From positions 62,001-126,000 of the forward strand of contig NZ_BMUE01000004.1 of NCBI RefSeq assembly GCF_014650035.1: 64,000 nt of DNA. Reading direction: 5' to 3'. The notes under the pieces were generated by a model, which saw only the letters and a program-made list of their open reading frames with translations, did not search any database and had not been told where the DNA came from. Both the position numbers and the translations under genes were made by a program. Source of the DNA: Streptomyces lucensis JCM 4490 (GTDB taxonomy: Bacteria > Actinomycetota > Actinomycetes > Streptomycetales > Streptomycetaceae). Below, piece by piece: positions 33,954 to 42,924 of this stretch (positions within the stretch are counted from its first letter, which is position 1; the number at the start of each line of letters is the position of its first letter).

Positions 33954-34652
33954 ATGGTGTACACACCCCGGTCCGCGCGGCACGGGGCCCTGCTCGTGGG
34001 CACGGTCACCGTGCTGGGCCTCCTGACCGCCTGCGGCAACGGCAACGGCGCCGACAGCAGCCCACCGGTCACGGTGTCCGGTACGGCCGCGCCCGCGACG
34101 GACACCTCCAAGAGCCCGGTGTCCGCCACCTCCGCCGACAACGACGCCGCCACCGCCTCCACCGGCGCCGCCCCGTCCTCCGCCGCGGGGACGACGGCGC
34201 CCTCGAAACGGGCGCCGGCCACGGCCGCGGCCGGTTCCCGCTGCCACACCTCGGAGCTGCGCGCCTCCGTGGGCCGCAACGATCCGGGCGCCGGCCAGGA
34301 GAACTTCCCCGTCGTGCTGACCAACAAGTCGGCCCGGACGTGCACCCTGCGCGGCTATCCGGGCGCCGCCTTCGTGAACGGCTCCGGCACCCAGCTGGGC
34401 CCCGACCCCCGGCGTGAGGCGGGCTCGCCGGTGACGGTCACCCTGAAGCCCGGGCAGAGTGCCTGGGCCGGGCTGACCTTCTCCAACCCGGGGATCAGTG
34501 GCGCCAAGACGGCCACGCCGGCCGCTCTGCTGGTCACGCCGCCGGACGAGCGCGACCACCTGAAGGTGCCGTGGTCGGGCGGGCAGGTGCCCGTGTCCGG
34601 CAACGCCTCGTCCGTCCGCCTGACCGTGCTCAGCCCGGGCACGGGTCCCTGA
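33954..34652 (+). CDS. DUF4232 lipoprotein
   Basis: A 232-residue secreted lipoprotein. The signal peptide ends in the lipobox LLTAC. A low-complexity Ser/Thr/Ala linker (about 30-85) follows, then a DUF4232 beta-sandwich starting at CHTSELRASVG, with a second Cys in ARTCTLRGYPG. ATG at 33954 follows AGGAGA at 10 bases; upstream in-frame codons carry no sensible signal. The domain's function is unknown. It sits downstream of the kinase gene, separated by an inverted repeat (GGAAAAG/CTTTTCC, 33828-33859). Confidence 0.85.
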   Translation: MVYTPRSARHGALLVGTVTVLGLLTACGNGNGADSSPPVTVSGTAAPATDTSKSPVSATSADNDAATASTGAAPSSAAGTTAPSKRAPATAAAGSRCHTSELRASVGRNDPGAGQENFPVVLTNKSARTCTLRGYPGAAFVNGSGTQLGPDPRREAGSPVTVTLKPGQSAWAGLTFSNPGISGAKTATPAALLVTPPDERDHLKVPWSGGQVPVSGNASSVRLTVLSPGTGP

Positions 34653-34678
34653 CCCACCGGCTGCCCCCGACGTCCCGA

Positions 34679-34707
34679 CCCCGCCGTCCGGCTCCCCGGC
34701 GGCGGGG
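34679..34707 (+). terminator. hairpin after the DUF4232 gene
   Basis: CCCCGCCG (34679-34686) pairs with CGGCGGGG (34700-34707), 27 bases after the stop codon, followed by TTCGT. Confidence 0.65.
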
Positions 34708-34854
34708 TTCGTCATGAGCGCGCGCCCCGACTGTCACAGGACGGCAACAGGCCCCGGCTGCCGCGATCTTTACCGGGACGCCCGTCATCGAACCCCTCGA
34801 CCACACAGCCGACGGGCCCTCCACGGGGGCCGTGACGAGGGAATCGGGGACGAG

Positions 34855-36093
34855 ATGAGCGGGATGTCACGCAGGCGGGTGCTGACCGGGGGCGCGGCGG
34901 CGGGCGCCCTGGGAGCGCTGGGGGCGTGCTCCTCCGGCACCGGCCTGGAGGTCGGCGGACCCGCGCACGGCGGCACGCGCACCGCGCAGGCCCGGCCGGC
35001 CAGGCCGATCGGCGACGGCTCCACCGCCGACACCGGCGCCCAGCCGCACCAGCCGCGGCCGGTCCGGCTGAAGCCGGGCCAGGAGCCGCCGCAGTTCGTG
35101 GTGTTCTCCTGGGACGGGGCCGGCGAGCTCAGCAACCGGCTGTTCTCCCGGTTCCGCAAGGTCGCCGCCGACCACGGAGCCGGGATGACCTTCTTCCTCA
35201 GCGGCATCTACACGCTGCCCGAGTCCAGGAAGCACCTCTACCGCCCGCCGCGGCACGCCGTCGGCGCCTCCGAGATCGGCTACCTCGCCGACCGGCACAT
35301 CCACGCCACCCTGCGGCAGGTGCGGGCGGCCTGGCTCGAGGGCCATGAGATCGGCACCCACTTCAACGGGCACTTCTGCGGCCCGTCCGGCGTGCGCGCC
35401 TGGTCGCCGGCCGAGTGGCGCAGCGAGATCGAGCAGGCGGTCGGCTTCGTCACCCGCTGGCGGACCAACACGGGCTTCACCGACCTCGAACCGCTCCCCT
35501 TCGACTACCGCAAGGAGCTGGTCGGGGGCCGCACCCCCTGTCTGGAGGGGCAGGCGGGCCTGCTGCCCACCGCCGCCGCGCTCGGCTGGAAGTACGACGC
35601 CAGCTCGCCCGGGGGTCTGCAGATCTGGCCGGGCAAGGTGCGGGGCGGCAGCATCTGGGACTTCCCGCTGCAGTCGATACCGTTCGCCGGCCACTCCTTC
35701 CAAGTGCTCTCGATGGACTACAACCTGATGTTCAACCAGTCGGGCGGCAACCCCGTGGGCGACCGCTCCCGGTACGACGCCTGGCGCGTGCAGGCCCGGG
35801 ACACCTACCTGGCCGGATTCCGGCGCGCCTACGAGAGCAACCGCGCGCCCTTCTTCATCGGCAACCACTTCGAGCGCTGGAACGGCGGCATCTACATGGA
35901 CGCCATCGAGGAGGCGATCGGCCGGATGGCCGCGTACGAGGACGTGCGGTTCGTGTCCTTCAAGCAGCTCGTGGCCTGGCTGGAGGCGCAGGACCCGGCG
36001 GTGCTGCGCAAGCTGCGCACACTCGTGCCCGGGCAGTCCCCGGCGGGCGGCTGGGCGGAATTCCTGGGCGCAGCGGGCAGCCCGTCCCCCTAG
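34855..36093 (+). CDS. exported NodB-like (polysaccharide-deacetylase-fold) lipoprotein
   Basis: A 412-residue protein with a twin-arginine-like signal (SRRRVLTGGAAAGALGALGAC) ending in a lipobox cysteine. The mature part has the deacetylase (beta/alpha) barrel pattern: VVFSWDGAGE in place of TFDDG, a metal-type EIGTHFNGHF, and late IGNHFERW. The catalytic DD pair of motif 1 is reduced to a single Asp, so activity on glycans is uncertain. ATG at 34855 is preceded by GGGGACGAG; the ATG at 34864 is an alternative. It is probably exported folded and attached to the outer face of the membrane. Confidence 0.8.
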   Translation: MSGMSRRRVLTGGAAAGALGALGACSSGTGLEVGGPAHGGTRTAQARPARPIGDGSTADTGAQPHQPRPVRLKPGQEPPQFVVFSWDGAGELSNRLFSRFRKVAADHGAGMTFFLSGIYTLPESRKHLYRPPRHAVGASEIGYLADRHIHATLRQVRAAWLEGHEIGTHFNGHFCGPSGVRAWSPAEWRSEIEQAVGFVTRWRTNTGFTDLEPLPFDYRKELVGGRTPCLEGQAGLLPTAAALGWKYDASSPGGLQIWPGKVRGGSIWDFPLQSIPFAGHSFQVLSMDYNLMFNQSGGNPVGDRSRYDAWRVQARDTYLAGFRRAYESNRAPFFIGNHFERWNGGIYMDAIEEAIGRMAAYEDVRFVSFKQLVAWLEAQDPAVLRKLRTLVPGQSPAGGWAEFLGAAGSPSP

Positions 36094-36157
36094 CGGGGCC
36101 CGCGTCGTCTGTTTTCATGGGCGGGCACCACCCGGCCGACCTCGAGAAGGACCCGCC

Positions 36158-37411
36158 CTGAACACCCCGCTCGCCGAAACCCTGTCGGCCGTGCTGCTCG
36201 CCGCCGTGCTCGCCTGGGCCGTCGTACGCCCCTTCGGATGGCCGGAGGCGGTCATGGCCGTCCCCGCCGCCGGGATCGCCGTCGCCACCGGCGCGATCCC
36301 GCTCGACCACGCCCGTGCGGAGGCGGAGCGGCTCGGACCGGTCGTCGGGTTCCTCGCGGCGGTGCTGGTGCTCGCCCACTTCTGTGCCGCGGAGGGCCTG
36401 TTCCAGGCGTGCGGGGCCTGGATGGCCCGCTGGGCGGCGGGCCGTCCGGTGCGGCTGCTGACGGCGGTCTTCGCGCTGGCCTCCGCCATCACCGCCGTGC
36501 TCAGCCTGGACGCCACGATCGTGCTGCTGACGCCGGTGGTGTTCGCCACGGCCGCGCGGACGGGCGTGCGGCCGAAGCCGCACGTGTACGCGTGCACCCA
36601 TCTGTCCAACACGGCGTCGCTGCTGCTGCCGGTGTCCAATCTGACCAACCTGCTCGCGTTCGCGGCCAGCGGGCTGAGCTTCACCGGGTTCGCCGCGCTG
36701 ATGGCGTTGCCGTGGCTGGCGGCGATCGCCGTGGAGTACGTGGTGTTCCGGCGGTTCTTCGCCCGGGACCTGACGGCGGCGGCTCCCGCGGCACCGGACA
36801 CCGCGGCGCCCCCGCGTATGCCGCTGTTCGCGGTGGTGACCGTCGCCTGCACGCTGACCGGGTTCGTGGTGGCGTCGGCGTTCGGCGTGGACCCCGCCTG
36901 GGTAGCCGCCGCGGGCGCGCTGGTGCTGGCCGGGCGGGCCCTGGCGCGCCGCACGGCGACCCCGCTGACCGTCGTACGGGCGGCCGCCCCGGCCTTCCTC
37001 GCGTTCGTGCTGGCCCTCGGCATCGTGGTGCGGGCCGTCGTCGACAACGGGCTGGCCGGTGTGCTCGGGCACGTGCTGCCGGGCGGGACCGGGCTGCCCG
37101 CGCTGCTGGGCGTCGCCGCCCTGGCCGCCGCCCTCGCGAACCTCATCAACAACCTGCCCGCGGTGCTCGTGCTGCTGCCGCTGGCGGCGCCCGCCGGGCC
37201 GGGCGCGGTGCTCGCGGTGCTGCTCGGCGTGAACATCGGCCCGAACCTCACCTATGCCGGGTCTCTTGCGACGTTGCTGTGGCGGCGGATCGTGCACCAG
37301 CACGAGCACGGCGTGGACCTCGGGGAGTTCACCCGGCTGGGGCTGATCGCCGTGCCCTCCTCCCTCGCCGCCGCGGTGGTGGCACTGTGGGGGTCACTGC
37401 AGGTTCTCTGA
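36158..37411 (+). CDS. ArsB/NhaD-superfamily permease, probable CTG start
   Basis: A 417-residue membrane protein with ten or more helices and a duplicated ion-transporter fold. Helix-breaking segments THLSNTASLLLPVSNLTN and ANLINNLPAVLVLLPL mark the two substrate-site hairpins of ArsB/NhaD/SLC13-like carriers. No ATG or GTG fits near the N-terminus except GTG at 36191, which would cut into the first helix. The CTG at 36158 follows AGAAGGA at eight bases and gives an N-terminus like family members that begin MNTPLAETLS. It may export arsenite, Na+ or organic anions. A universal stress protein gene follows after 55 bases. Confidence 0.78.
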   Translation: MNTPLAETLSAVLLAAVLAWAVVRPFGWPEAVMAVPAAGIAVATGAIPLDHARAEAERLGPVVGFLAAVLVLAHFCAAEGLFQACGAWMARWAAGRPVRLLTAVFALASAITAVLSLDATIVLLTPVVFATAARTGVRPKPHVYACTHLSNTASLLLPVSNLTNLLAFAASGLSFTGFAALMALPWLAAIAVEYVVFRRFFARDLTAAAPAAPDTAAPPRMPLFAVVTVACTLTGFVVASAFGVDPAWVAAAGALVLAGRALARRTATPLTVVRAAAPAFLAFVLALGIVVRAVVDNGLAGVLGHVLPGGTGLPALLGVAALAAALANLINNLPAVLVLLPLAAPAGPGAVLAVLLGVNIGPNLTYAGSLATLLWRRIVHQHEHGVDLGEFTRLGLIAVPSSLAAAVVALWGSLQVL

Positions 37412-37466
37412 GGGCTCCTGGGCGGCCCTCAGCCGACGCTCACCCGACCGAGGGAGGCCGTACCGG

Positions 37467-37958
37467 ATGCGTGTGATCGCCTGGCTCACCGAGGGCACCT
37501 GGCCCGCGTGTGTCGACGCCGTGCGCGCCCACGCGCCGCGGGCCGCCGAGGTGGTGCTGCTGCACGTCAGCGGCCCCGACGTGCCCGGACTCGCGCACGG
37601 TGCGTTCGCGGGGCTGCTCGGGCGCGGTCACCCGGAGCGCGACCCCGGCGACCTGCTGGAGGCCCTCGGCGGGACTTCGGCGGCACGGCTCCTCGACGCG
37701 GCGGCCGAGCGGCTCGGCCGGCCCTGCGTGCGCGAGGAGCGGTCGGGCCGGGTCGAGCGGGAGGTCGTGGCGGCCGCCGAGGGCGCCGGTCTGCTGGTGC
37801 TGGCCCGGGACGGGGACCGGTCCCGGCTCGGGCCGCGCAGCCTCGGCCCCGCCGTCCGGTTCGCCGTCGACCACGCGCCCTGCCCGGTGCTGCTGGTGTG
37901 GCCGGAACCCGCCCCGGGACTGGCGACGATCCCTCCCGCGCCGCCGCACCGTCCCTGA
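37467..37958 (+). CDS. universal stress protein-like
   Basis: A 163-residue UspA-fold protein that starts MRVIAWLTEGTW, has LLHVSG after the first helix, and ends with the GPRSLGPAVRFAVDHAPCPVLLV segment typical of the family's ATP/phosphate-binding loop and last strand. GGGAGG lies upstream of the ATG. It follows the permease on the same strand, and its stop is one base from the end of the convergent sigma-like/lectin gene. Confidence 0.78.
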   Translation: MRVIAWLTEGTWPACVDAVRAHAPRAAEVVLLHVSGPDVPGLAHGAFAGLLGRGHPERDPGDLLEALGGTSAARLLDAAAERLGRPCVREERSGRVEREVVAAAEGAGLLVLARDGDRSRLGPRSLGPAVRFAVDHAPCPVLLVWPEPAPGLATIPPAPPHRP

Positions 37959-37959
37959 G

Positions 37960-39768
37960 TCAGCGGTGGTGGCGCCGGCCGCCGTAGCCCCCGCCGTCGC
38001 CGCAGCGGTACGGGTGCTCGGCGCACGGATCGGCGGTGGCGGACGCCGGGGGCGCCGGGACGGACCGTGTCGCGGTGGGCGTGGGGACCGGTGGCGCAGT
38101 CGCGTCCGGGGTCCCGGTGGCGGGGGCGGACCGCGCGGTGGACGTCGGCGACGGAATGCTGTCCCCGTCCCAGTTGACGTTCTGCATCTGGAGGTCGGGT
38201 TCGGCCGCGTCGATGGACCAGCGCTGCGGCAGACCGGTGGCCCGGGTCTTGAGGACGAGGGCGCCGGAGCCGTCGGTGGCGGCCGGGGTGAGGGCCAGGT
38301 TCCGGTCCGAGCGGGGAAGCAGGGCGCCCCGGGAGGTGAAGTCGTAGCGGATGTCGCGGGCGGCCCTGCCGGAGGCCGAGCAGGGGGCCAGGCGGACCGA
38401 GTAGCCGAGTTGGGAGTCCAGGCACAGGCCGGGGGCCGCGTTGTTGCGCAGCAGCCCGTCGGTCTCGTACGTCCACTGCTGGCTCGGTGCGGGCGAGCAG
38501 GCGGTGAGTTCGGTCTCGGCGCCCTCGACGGCCTTCTTGCCGACGACTCCCACGCACAGACCGGATGCCGCGTTGTGCAGCCGGCCGTGCAGGGCGCCGC
38601 CGTGCCCGGCGTCCTTCGCACCGGCCCACGAGGTGCCCGGGGAGGCCTGGCCCCTGCCCGGCGCCTTCGACGACGTGCCGCCGGAGCCGGGGGCCGGGCT
38701 CCCGCCTGAGCCGAGCACCGACCACAGCACGAGGGGCAGGACGACCAGGCCGCTGACGGCGACCACGGCCAGCGTCAGATCGCGGCGGCGCCGGGCCGCC
38801 CGGCGGGCGGCGCGGTGCGCGGACCGGCTCGCACCGGCGGTCGCGGCGGCACGGGGCGGGGCGGCCGGCCCTGCGGTCGCGCGCGGACCCTCGGGTCCGG
38901 CCGTGATGAAGGCCTCGCCCGCCGGCGGCGCGAAGGCGGCGGGGGCCGGGGCCGGCTCGGCCGGCGCCTCGGCGCGGTGCGCACGGGCCTCCGCGTAGGC
39001 GTGGGCGCCCCAGCCGAGCACCGCCTCGGCGAGCGCGAGGCCCAGGCCCGCGTTGAACGGGGCGAGCTGGCCGGCGGTACGGCTGCAGTGCGCGCAGCGG
39101 GACAGGTGCCCGCGCAGGTCGGGGTCGATGTCGGCGCCGCCGCGCCGGAAGGTCACGTCGAGCATGCGCAGATAGCGTCGGCACTCCGCCTCGGGGGCGA
39201 GTTCGCGGTGCGCCTGGAGGCATTCCTCGCGCAGCCGTTCACGCGCCCGGCGCAGTTCCACCCGGGCGTCCTCCTCGTCCAGGCCGAGCAGCGCCGCGGG
39301 CACCGACAGGGGTTCGGCTTCGACCTCGGTGTGCCACAGGACGGCGCGGGAGATCTGGGGCACCCGCTGGAAGGCACGGGACAGCAGCCGTCGTTCGGGC
39401 GGCGGCAGCAGCAGGGCGGCGGCGCGCGGGCCGGTGCCGTCGCCCGGCCTCAGCTCGGGGTGGAGGAGTTCCTGGCGGCCGTCGGTGTCCCACTCGGCCG
39501 CGATCCTTCGTACGGCGACCAGCACGTGGGGCCGCCAGGCGGCGGTCGGGCCGGTCTGCCTCAGCGATTCGCCGAAGAGACGGGTGAAGGCGGCCGTGGT
39601 GAGCATGCCGGCGGCGCGCGGGCCGTCGGTGCACAACCGGGCGTAGGCGAAGGCCGCTTCCCAGTGCCGGTCGAGGAGTTCACCGACCGGATGGAGCGCG
39701 GGTGCCGTTCCCGTCCACTTCTTCAGTTCGGCACTCAGCTGCTCGTCCGACAGGCCTGCCTCATGCAC
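37960..39768 (-). CDS. sigma-like / zinc-finger / membrane / ricin-lectin fusion protein (copy 2)
   Basis: A 602-residue protein with the same layout as the protein at 26233. It has sigma region-2-like helices (about 33-75, LLDRHWEAAFAYARL), a region-4-like part (about 140-185, AVLWHTEVEAEPLSVPAALL), a zinc motif HLSRCAHC at 221-228, a basic linker, a membrane helix (about 330-352) and a beta-trefoil lectin (about 395-540), then a Pro/Thr/Ser tail. GTG at 39768 follows GGAGGA at about eight bases. The two copies share clear similarity in the cytoplasmic half and the lectin but have unrelated linkers. Two such genes within 12 kb suggest related sensors with different ligands. Confidence 0.8.
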   Translation of the reverse strand: MHEAGLSDEQLSAELKKWTGTAPALHPVGELLDRHWEAAFAYARLCTDGPRAAGMLTTAAFTRLFGESLRQTGPTAAWRPHVLVAVRRIAAEWDTDGRQELLHPELRPGDGTGPRAAALLLPPPERRLLSRAFQRVPQISRAVLWHTEVEAEPLSVPAALLGLDEEDARVELRRARERLREECLQAHRELAPEAECRRYLRMLDVTFRRGGADIDPDLRGHLSRCAHCSRTAGQLAPFNAGLGLALAEAVLGWGAHAYAEARAHRAEAPAEPAPAPAAFAPPAGEAFITAGPEGPRATAGPAAPPRAAATAGASRSAHRAARRAARRRRDLTLAVVAVSGLVVLPLVLWSVLGSGGSPAPGSGGTSSKAPGRGQASPGTSWAGAKDAGHGGALHGRLHNAASGLCVGVVGKKAVEGAETELTACSPAPSQQWTYETDGLLRNNAAPGLCLDSQLGYSVRLAPCSASGRAARDIRYDFTSRGALLPRSDRNLALTPAATDGSGALVLKTRATGLPQRWSIDAAEPDLQMQNVNWDGDSIPSPTSTARSAPATGTPDATAPPVPTPTATRSVPAPPASATADPCAEHPYRCGDGGGYGGRRHHR

Positions 39769-40118
39769 GGCTGCATTCCTCCAGACGGGATACGGAATTT
39801 GTCTGCACCAACCGGTGCGGCAAGGTCGCGGGCAGCTCGAACGTGCACCTGAGGCGGCTCTTTTGAAGCGTGGGGGGTGTACGGCGGAGCGGCCTGGCGC
39901 CTGCCGCGGAGAATTCACTGCAGCGGTGCGCCGACAGCGCACACTTTCGCACAGCACCGCACGCAGGAACAAGAGATCTCTCGATTATCGGCATTTTCCC
40001 GGGGCAGTTTTCTTATTGACGCGGTGTCGAAGGAATCCCTTTCTGTCAATTGTCACCGCATCCCGCCCCTGATCCGAGCGGCACGCACCCCGTACCGCAC
40101 GGATCCGGTCGGCGGGGC
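39769..40118. other. 350-base intergenic region, AT-richer near 39980-40060
   Basis: It contains the promoter of the second sigma-like/lectin gene and the 3' end of the aldo/keto reductase transcript. GC content drops clearly around 39980-40060, where TTATTGACG occurs, but I found no -10 element at proper spacing and no gene. Confidence 0.4.
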
Positions 40119-41087
40119 TCAGTGGCCGCTGATCGCGCGCGGGCTGTAGTGCCGCTCCAGTTCCTCGATCTCCTTGTCGCTGAGCTCCAGTTCGACCGCG
40201 GCCACCGCGTCCTCGATGTGCCGCGGCCTGGCCGCGCCGACGATCGGGGCGGCCACCGTGTCCTGGTGCAGCAGCCAGGCGAGCGCCACCTGGGCGCGGG
40301 GCACGCCACGTTCGTCCGCGATCCGGGTGACGGCCTCGACGATCGAGCGGTCGCTGTCCAGGTACAGCCGGCTGCCGAAGTCGTCGCCGGTGCTGCGCTC
40401 GGTGACCGTGTCCCAGTCGCGGGTCAGCCGGCCGCGGGCGAGCGGGCTCCACGGCAGCACGCCGACGCCCTGGTCCGCGCAGAGCGGCAGCATCTCCCGC
40501 TCCTCCTCGCGGTAGAGCAGGTTGTAGTGGTTCTGCATGGACACGAACTTCGTCCAGCCGTGCCTCTCGGCGGTGTACTGCGCCTTGGAGAACTCCCACG
40601 CGTACATCGAACTGGCGCCGATGTAGCGGACCTTGCCCGCCTTGACCAGGTCGTGCAGCGCCTCCATCGTCTCCTCGACGGGAGTGGCGTGGTCGTAGCG
40701 GTGGATCTGGTAGAGGTCGACGTAGTCGGTGCCGAGGCGGCGCAGGCTGTGGTCGATCTCGGACATGATGGCCTTGCGGGACAGCCCAGCCCCGTTGGGG
40801 CCCGGCCGCATCCGGCCGTTCACCTTGGTGGCCAGGACGATCTCGTCGCGGTGCGCGAAGTCGCGCAGGGCCTTGCCGACGATCTGCTCGCTGGTGCCGT
40901 CGGAGTAGACGTTGGCGGTGTCGAAGAAATTGACGCCCGCCTCCAGCGCCTGCCGGATCAGCGGGCGGGAGGTCTCCTCGTCGAGGGTCCATTCGTGCGT
41001 GCCGCGGTCCGGCAGCCCGTAGGTCATGCAGCCCAGACAGATCCGCGAGACGTCCAGGCCGGTCGAACCGAGCTTCACGTACTGCAT
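40119..41087 (-). CDS. aldo/keto reductase
   Basis: A 322-residue NADPH-dependent (beta/alpha)8-barrel reductase. The catalytic tetrad is visible: Asp and Tyr in FFDTANVYSDG, Lys in LATKVN, His in YQIHRYD. The C-terminal VGAARPRHIEDAV is the NADPH phosphate-binding segment. It resembles the general-stress/YajO-like subgroup. ATG at 41087 follows AGGAGC at eight bases. The gene is divergent from a lipoprotein gene. It reduces an aldehyde or ketone of unknown identity. Confidence 0.93.
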   Translation of the reverse strand: MQYVKLGSTGLDVSRICLGCMTYGLPDRGTHEWTLDEETSRPLIRQALEAGVNFFDTANVYSDGTSEQIVGKALRDFAHRDEIVLATKVNGRMRPGPNGAGLSRKAIMSEIDHSLRRLGTDYVDLYQIHRYDHATPVEETMEALHDLVKAGKVRYIGASSMYAWEFSKAQYTAERHGWTKFVSMQNHYNLLYREEEREMLPLCADQGVGVLPWSPLARGRLTRDWDTVTERSTGDDFGSRLYLDSDRSIVEAVTRIADERGVPRAQVALAWLLHQDTVAAPIVGAARPRHIEDAVAAVELELSDKEIEELERHYSPRAISGH

Positions 41088-41153
41088 CGTTGCTGCTCCT
41101 GCCTTCGGGACGATGGTCACCGCCGAGCCTACGGCCCGTCCCCCGGCGCCGAC

Positions 41154-41182
41154 TTGACGATGCGACCCGTGGGCGATTTGAT
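41154..41182 (+). promoter_or_regulatory. candidate promoter of the GH114 gene
   Basis: TTGACG at 41154-41159, a 17-base spacer and TTTGAT at 41177-41182 resemble a housekeeping promoter with a weak -10. The transcript would start about 40 bases before the coding region. Confidence 0.4.
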
Positions 41183-41227
41183 CCAGACGCGTGCCGCGCC
41201 GACCGGCGCGGGAAGGATGGAGCCGAC

Positions 41228-42082
41228 GTGCCGCCCATGGGTGTCCTGCGCCGTGCCAGCGGCTCCCGCGGAGCCCTGGGCGCCCTGCCCGCGGCCCTGG
41301 TGATCGCCGTGTCGGCCCTGGCCGGCTGCGGCTCGGGGAGTGCCGGCGGGGACGGCCCGGCGGCGCCCGCCGCGGTGCGGCTGCCGCCTCGCCACTCCGG
41401 GTTCGACTACCAGATCGGCGGCGCCTATCCCCCGCCGAAGGGCGTGCGCGTCGTCAGCCGCGACCGGTCCGACTCCCCCGCGCCCGGCCTCTACAACATC
41501 TGCTACGTCAACGCCTTCCAGGCCCAGCCCGCCGAGCGCGCCGGCTGGCCGGCCGGCCTGCTGCTGCGCGACGCGCACGGCAGGGTCGTCATCGACGAGG
41601 ACTGGAACGAGCCGCTGCTCGACCTGCGCACCCCGGCCAAGCGCGAGCGGGTGGCGAAACGGGTGAACCGGTGGATCGACGAGTGCGCGCGCAAGGGCTA
41701 CGACGCCGTCGAGCCGGACAACTACGACAGCTACACCCGCTCCCACCGCCTGCTCACCGCCGGCGACGCGACCGCGTACATGACCCTGCTCTCCCGCCAC
41801 GCGCACGCCCGGCGCCTCGCCATCGCGCAGAAGAACACCGCCGGGCTCGCGGCGATACGCGAACGGGTGGGGCTGGACTTCGCGGTGACGGAGGAGTGCG
41901 GGCAGTACGACGAGTGCGGGGTGTACGCGAAGGCGTTCGACGACCGGGTCGTGGACGTCGAGTACACCGACAGCGGTCTGCGTTCGGCCCTCGCCGGCTG
42001 GGGCGGCCGGATCGGCGTCGTCCGCCGCGACCGCGACGTCTCCACCCCGGGCACCGCGGGGTACGTCCGCAGGGCGCGCTAG
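41228..42082 (+). CDS. GH114-like (endo-alpha-1,4-polygalactosaminidase family) lipoprotein
   Basis: A 284-residue exported protein with a lipobox LAGC after a hydrophobic signal. The mature domain has the family landmarks YNICYVNAFQAQ, DEDWNEPLLDLRTP and GYDAVEPDNYDSY, the last holding the putative catalytic acids, then LDFAVTEECGQYDEC. Proteins of this family cleave galactosamine-containing biofilm or exopolysaccharides. GTG at 41228 has GGAG five bases upstream; ATG at 41237 is an alternative. Confidence 0.85.
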   Translation: MPPMGVLRRASGSRGALGALPAALVIAVSALAGCGSGSAGGDGPAAPAAVRLPPRHSGFDYQIGGAYPPPKGVRVVSRDRSDSPAPGLYNICYVNAFQAQPAERAGWPAGLLLRDAHGRVVIDEDWNEPLLDLRTPAKRERVAKRVNRWIDECARKGYDAVEPDNYDSYTRSHRLLTAGDATAYMTLLSRHAHARRLAIAQKNTAGLAAIRERVGLDFAVTEECGQYDECGVYAKAFDDRVVDVEYTDSGLRSALAGWGGRIGVVRRDRDVSTPGTAGYVRRAR

Positions 42083-42132
42083 CCGCCCGGCCCTCGCCGC
42101 GACCGGCCCTGGGGCCGGCCCAAGGCCCTGCC

Positions 42133-42666
42133 CTACGGCCGCTGCAGCAGGTCCAGGCCCCGTTCCCAGCCGAACCGGGGGCGGTGGCCGTCCGGGCCGG
42201 GTTCGCCGGTGTACGGGTCCGCGATGCGCACACCCATCCCCCGCAGCCGGGTCAGGCTGTCCCGGTAGGCGGGATGGGCGGCCAGCGCGTCGGCCACGCA
42301 GGGCAGCACGGCTATCGGGACGCCCAGGCCGGCGGCCTCGCACAGGGTGCCGACGGCGAGGGTGTCGGCCAGTCCGGCCGCCCACTTGTTGAGGGTGTTG
42401 AACGTCGCGGGGGCCACCACGACGGCGTCCGGCGGCGGGAACGGGCGGGGGTCTCCCGGGGAGCGCCAGGCCGACCGGACGGGCCGGCCCGTCCGCGCCT
42501 CGACGGCCCCGGTGTCGAAGAACCCGCCCATCGCGACCGGTGTGGCGATGACCCCGGCCTCCCAGCCCCGCCGCTGGGCCGCGGTGATCAGCTCGGTCAC
42601 ACCGGCGGCGATCCCGGCGGCGCAGACGACGACGTACAGGAAGGGCTTCTCGGCGCGTTCGGTCAT
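42133..42666 (-). CDS. flavoprotein (HFCD/Dfp-like)
   Basis: A 177-residue Rossmann-like flavoprotein of the homo-oligomeric flavin-containing Cys decarboxylase family, with VVCAAGIAAG at the phosphate loop and VVVAPATFNTLNKWAAGLADTLAV in place of the PASANT region. It is the length of a stand-alone EpiD- or UbiX-like enzyme, but the decarboxylase cysteine motif is not obvious. No precursor peptide or pantothenate gene is adjacent, so its role is unknown. Confidence 0.8.
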   Translation of the reverse strand: MTERAEKPFLYVVVCAAGIAAGVTELITAAQRRGWEAGVIATPVAMGGFFDTGAVEARTGRPVRSAWRSPGDPRPFPPPDAVVVAPATFNTLNKWAAGLADTLAVGTLCEAAGLGVPIAVLPCVADALAAHPAYRDSLTRLRGMGVRIADPYTGEPGPDGHRPRFGWERGLDLLQRP

Positions 42667-42711
42667 CCGGGAACCCTACTGAGGGGGCCGGCGCCACCGT
42701 CCGGCGGGCCG

Positions 42712-42912
42712 TCAGCCGCCGGGCTCCGTGACGGTGATGGCGCCGACCGGGCAGGCGCGGGCCGCCTCGCGGACCATCGGGTCGCCCGCGCCGTCCTCCC
42801 GTCCGGGCAGCAGGGTGCTGTACCCGTCGTCGTCCTGGGTGAACACGCCGGGCGCGGCCAGCGCGCACTGTCCCGCGCCGATGCAGGTGTCCGTGTCGAT
42901 GTCGATGTGCAT
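42712..42912 (-). CDS. 3Fe-4S-type ferredoxin, P450 partner
   Basis: A 66-residue ferredoxin with CIGAGQC and the distal CPVGAI. The middle position of the first motif is Ala/Gly rather than Cys, which indicates one 3Fe-4S (or labile 4Fe-4S) cluster. It starts 12 bases after the stop of the P450 gene, the standard pairing in Streptomyces, and should deliver electrons to that P450. Confidence 0.95.
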   Translation of the reverse strand: MHIDIDTDTCIGAGQCALAAPGVFTQDDDGYSTLLPGREDGAGDPMVREAARACPVGAITVTEPGG

Positions 42913-42924
42913 GGGGAGAGCCTC

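Noticed and set aside
42133..42666. Flavoprotein as an EpiD-like peptide-modifying decarboxylase for the precursor at 9255
   Set aside because: It is 33 kb away, the core peptide has no C-terminal Cys, and the decarboxylase cysteine motif is not evident.
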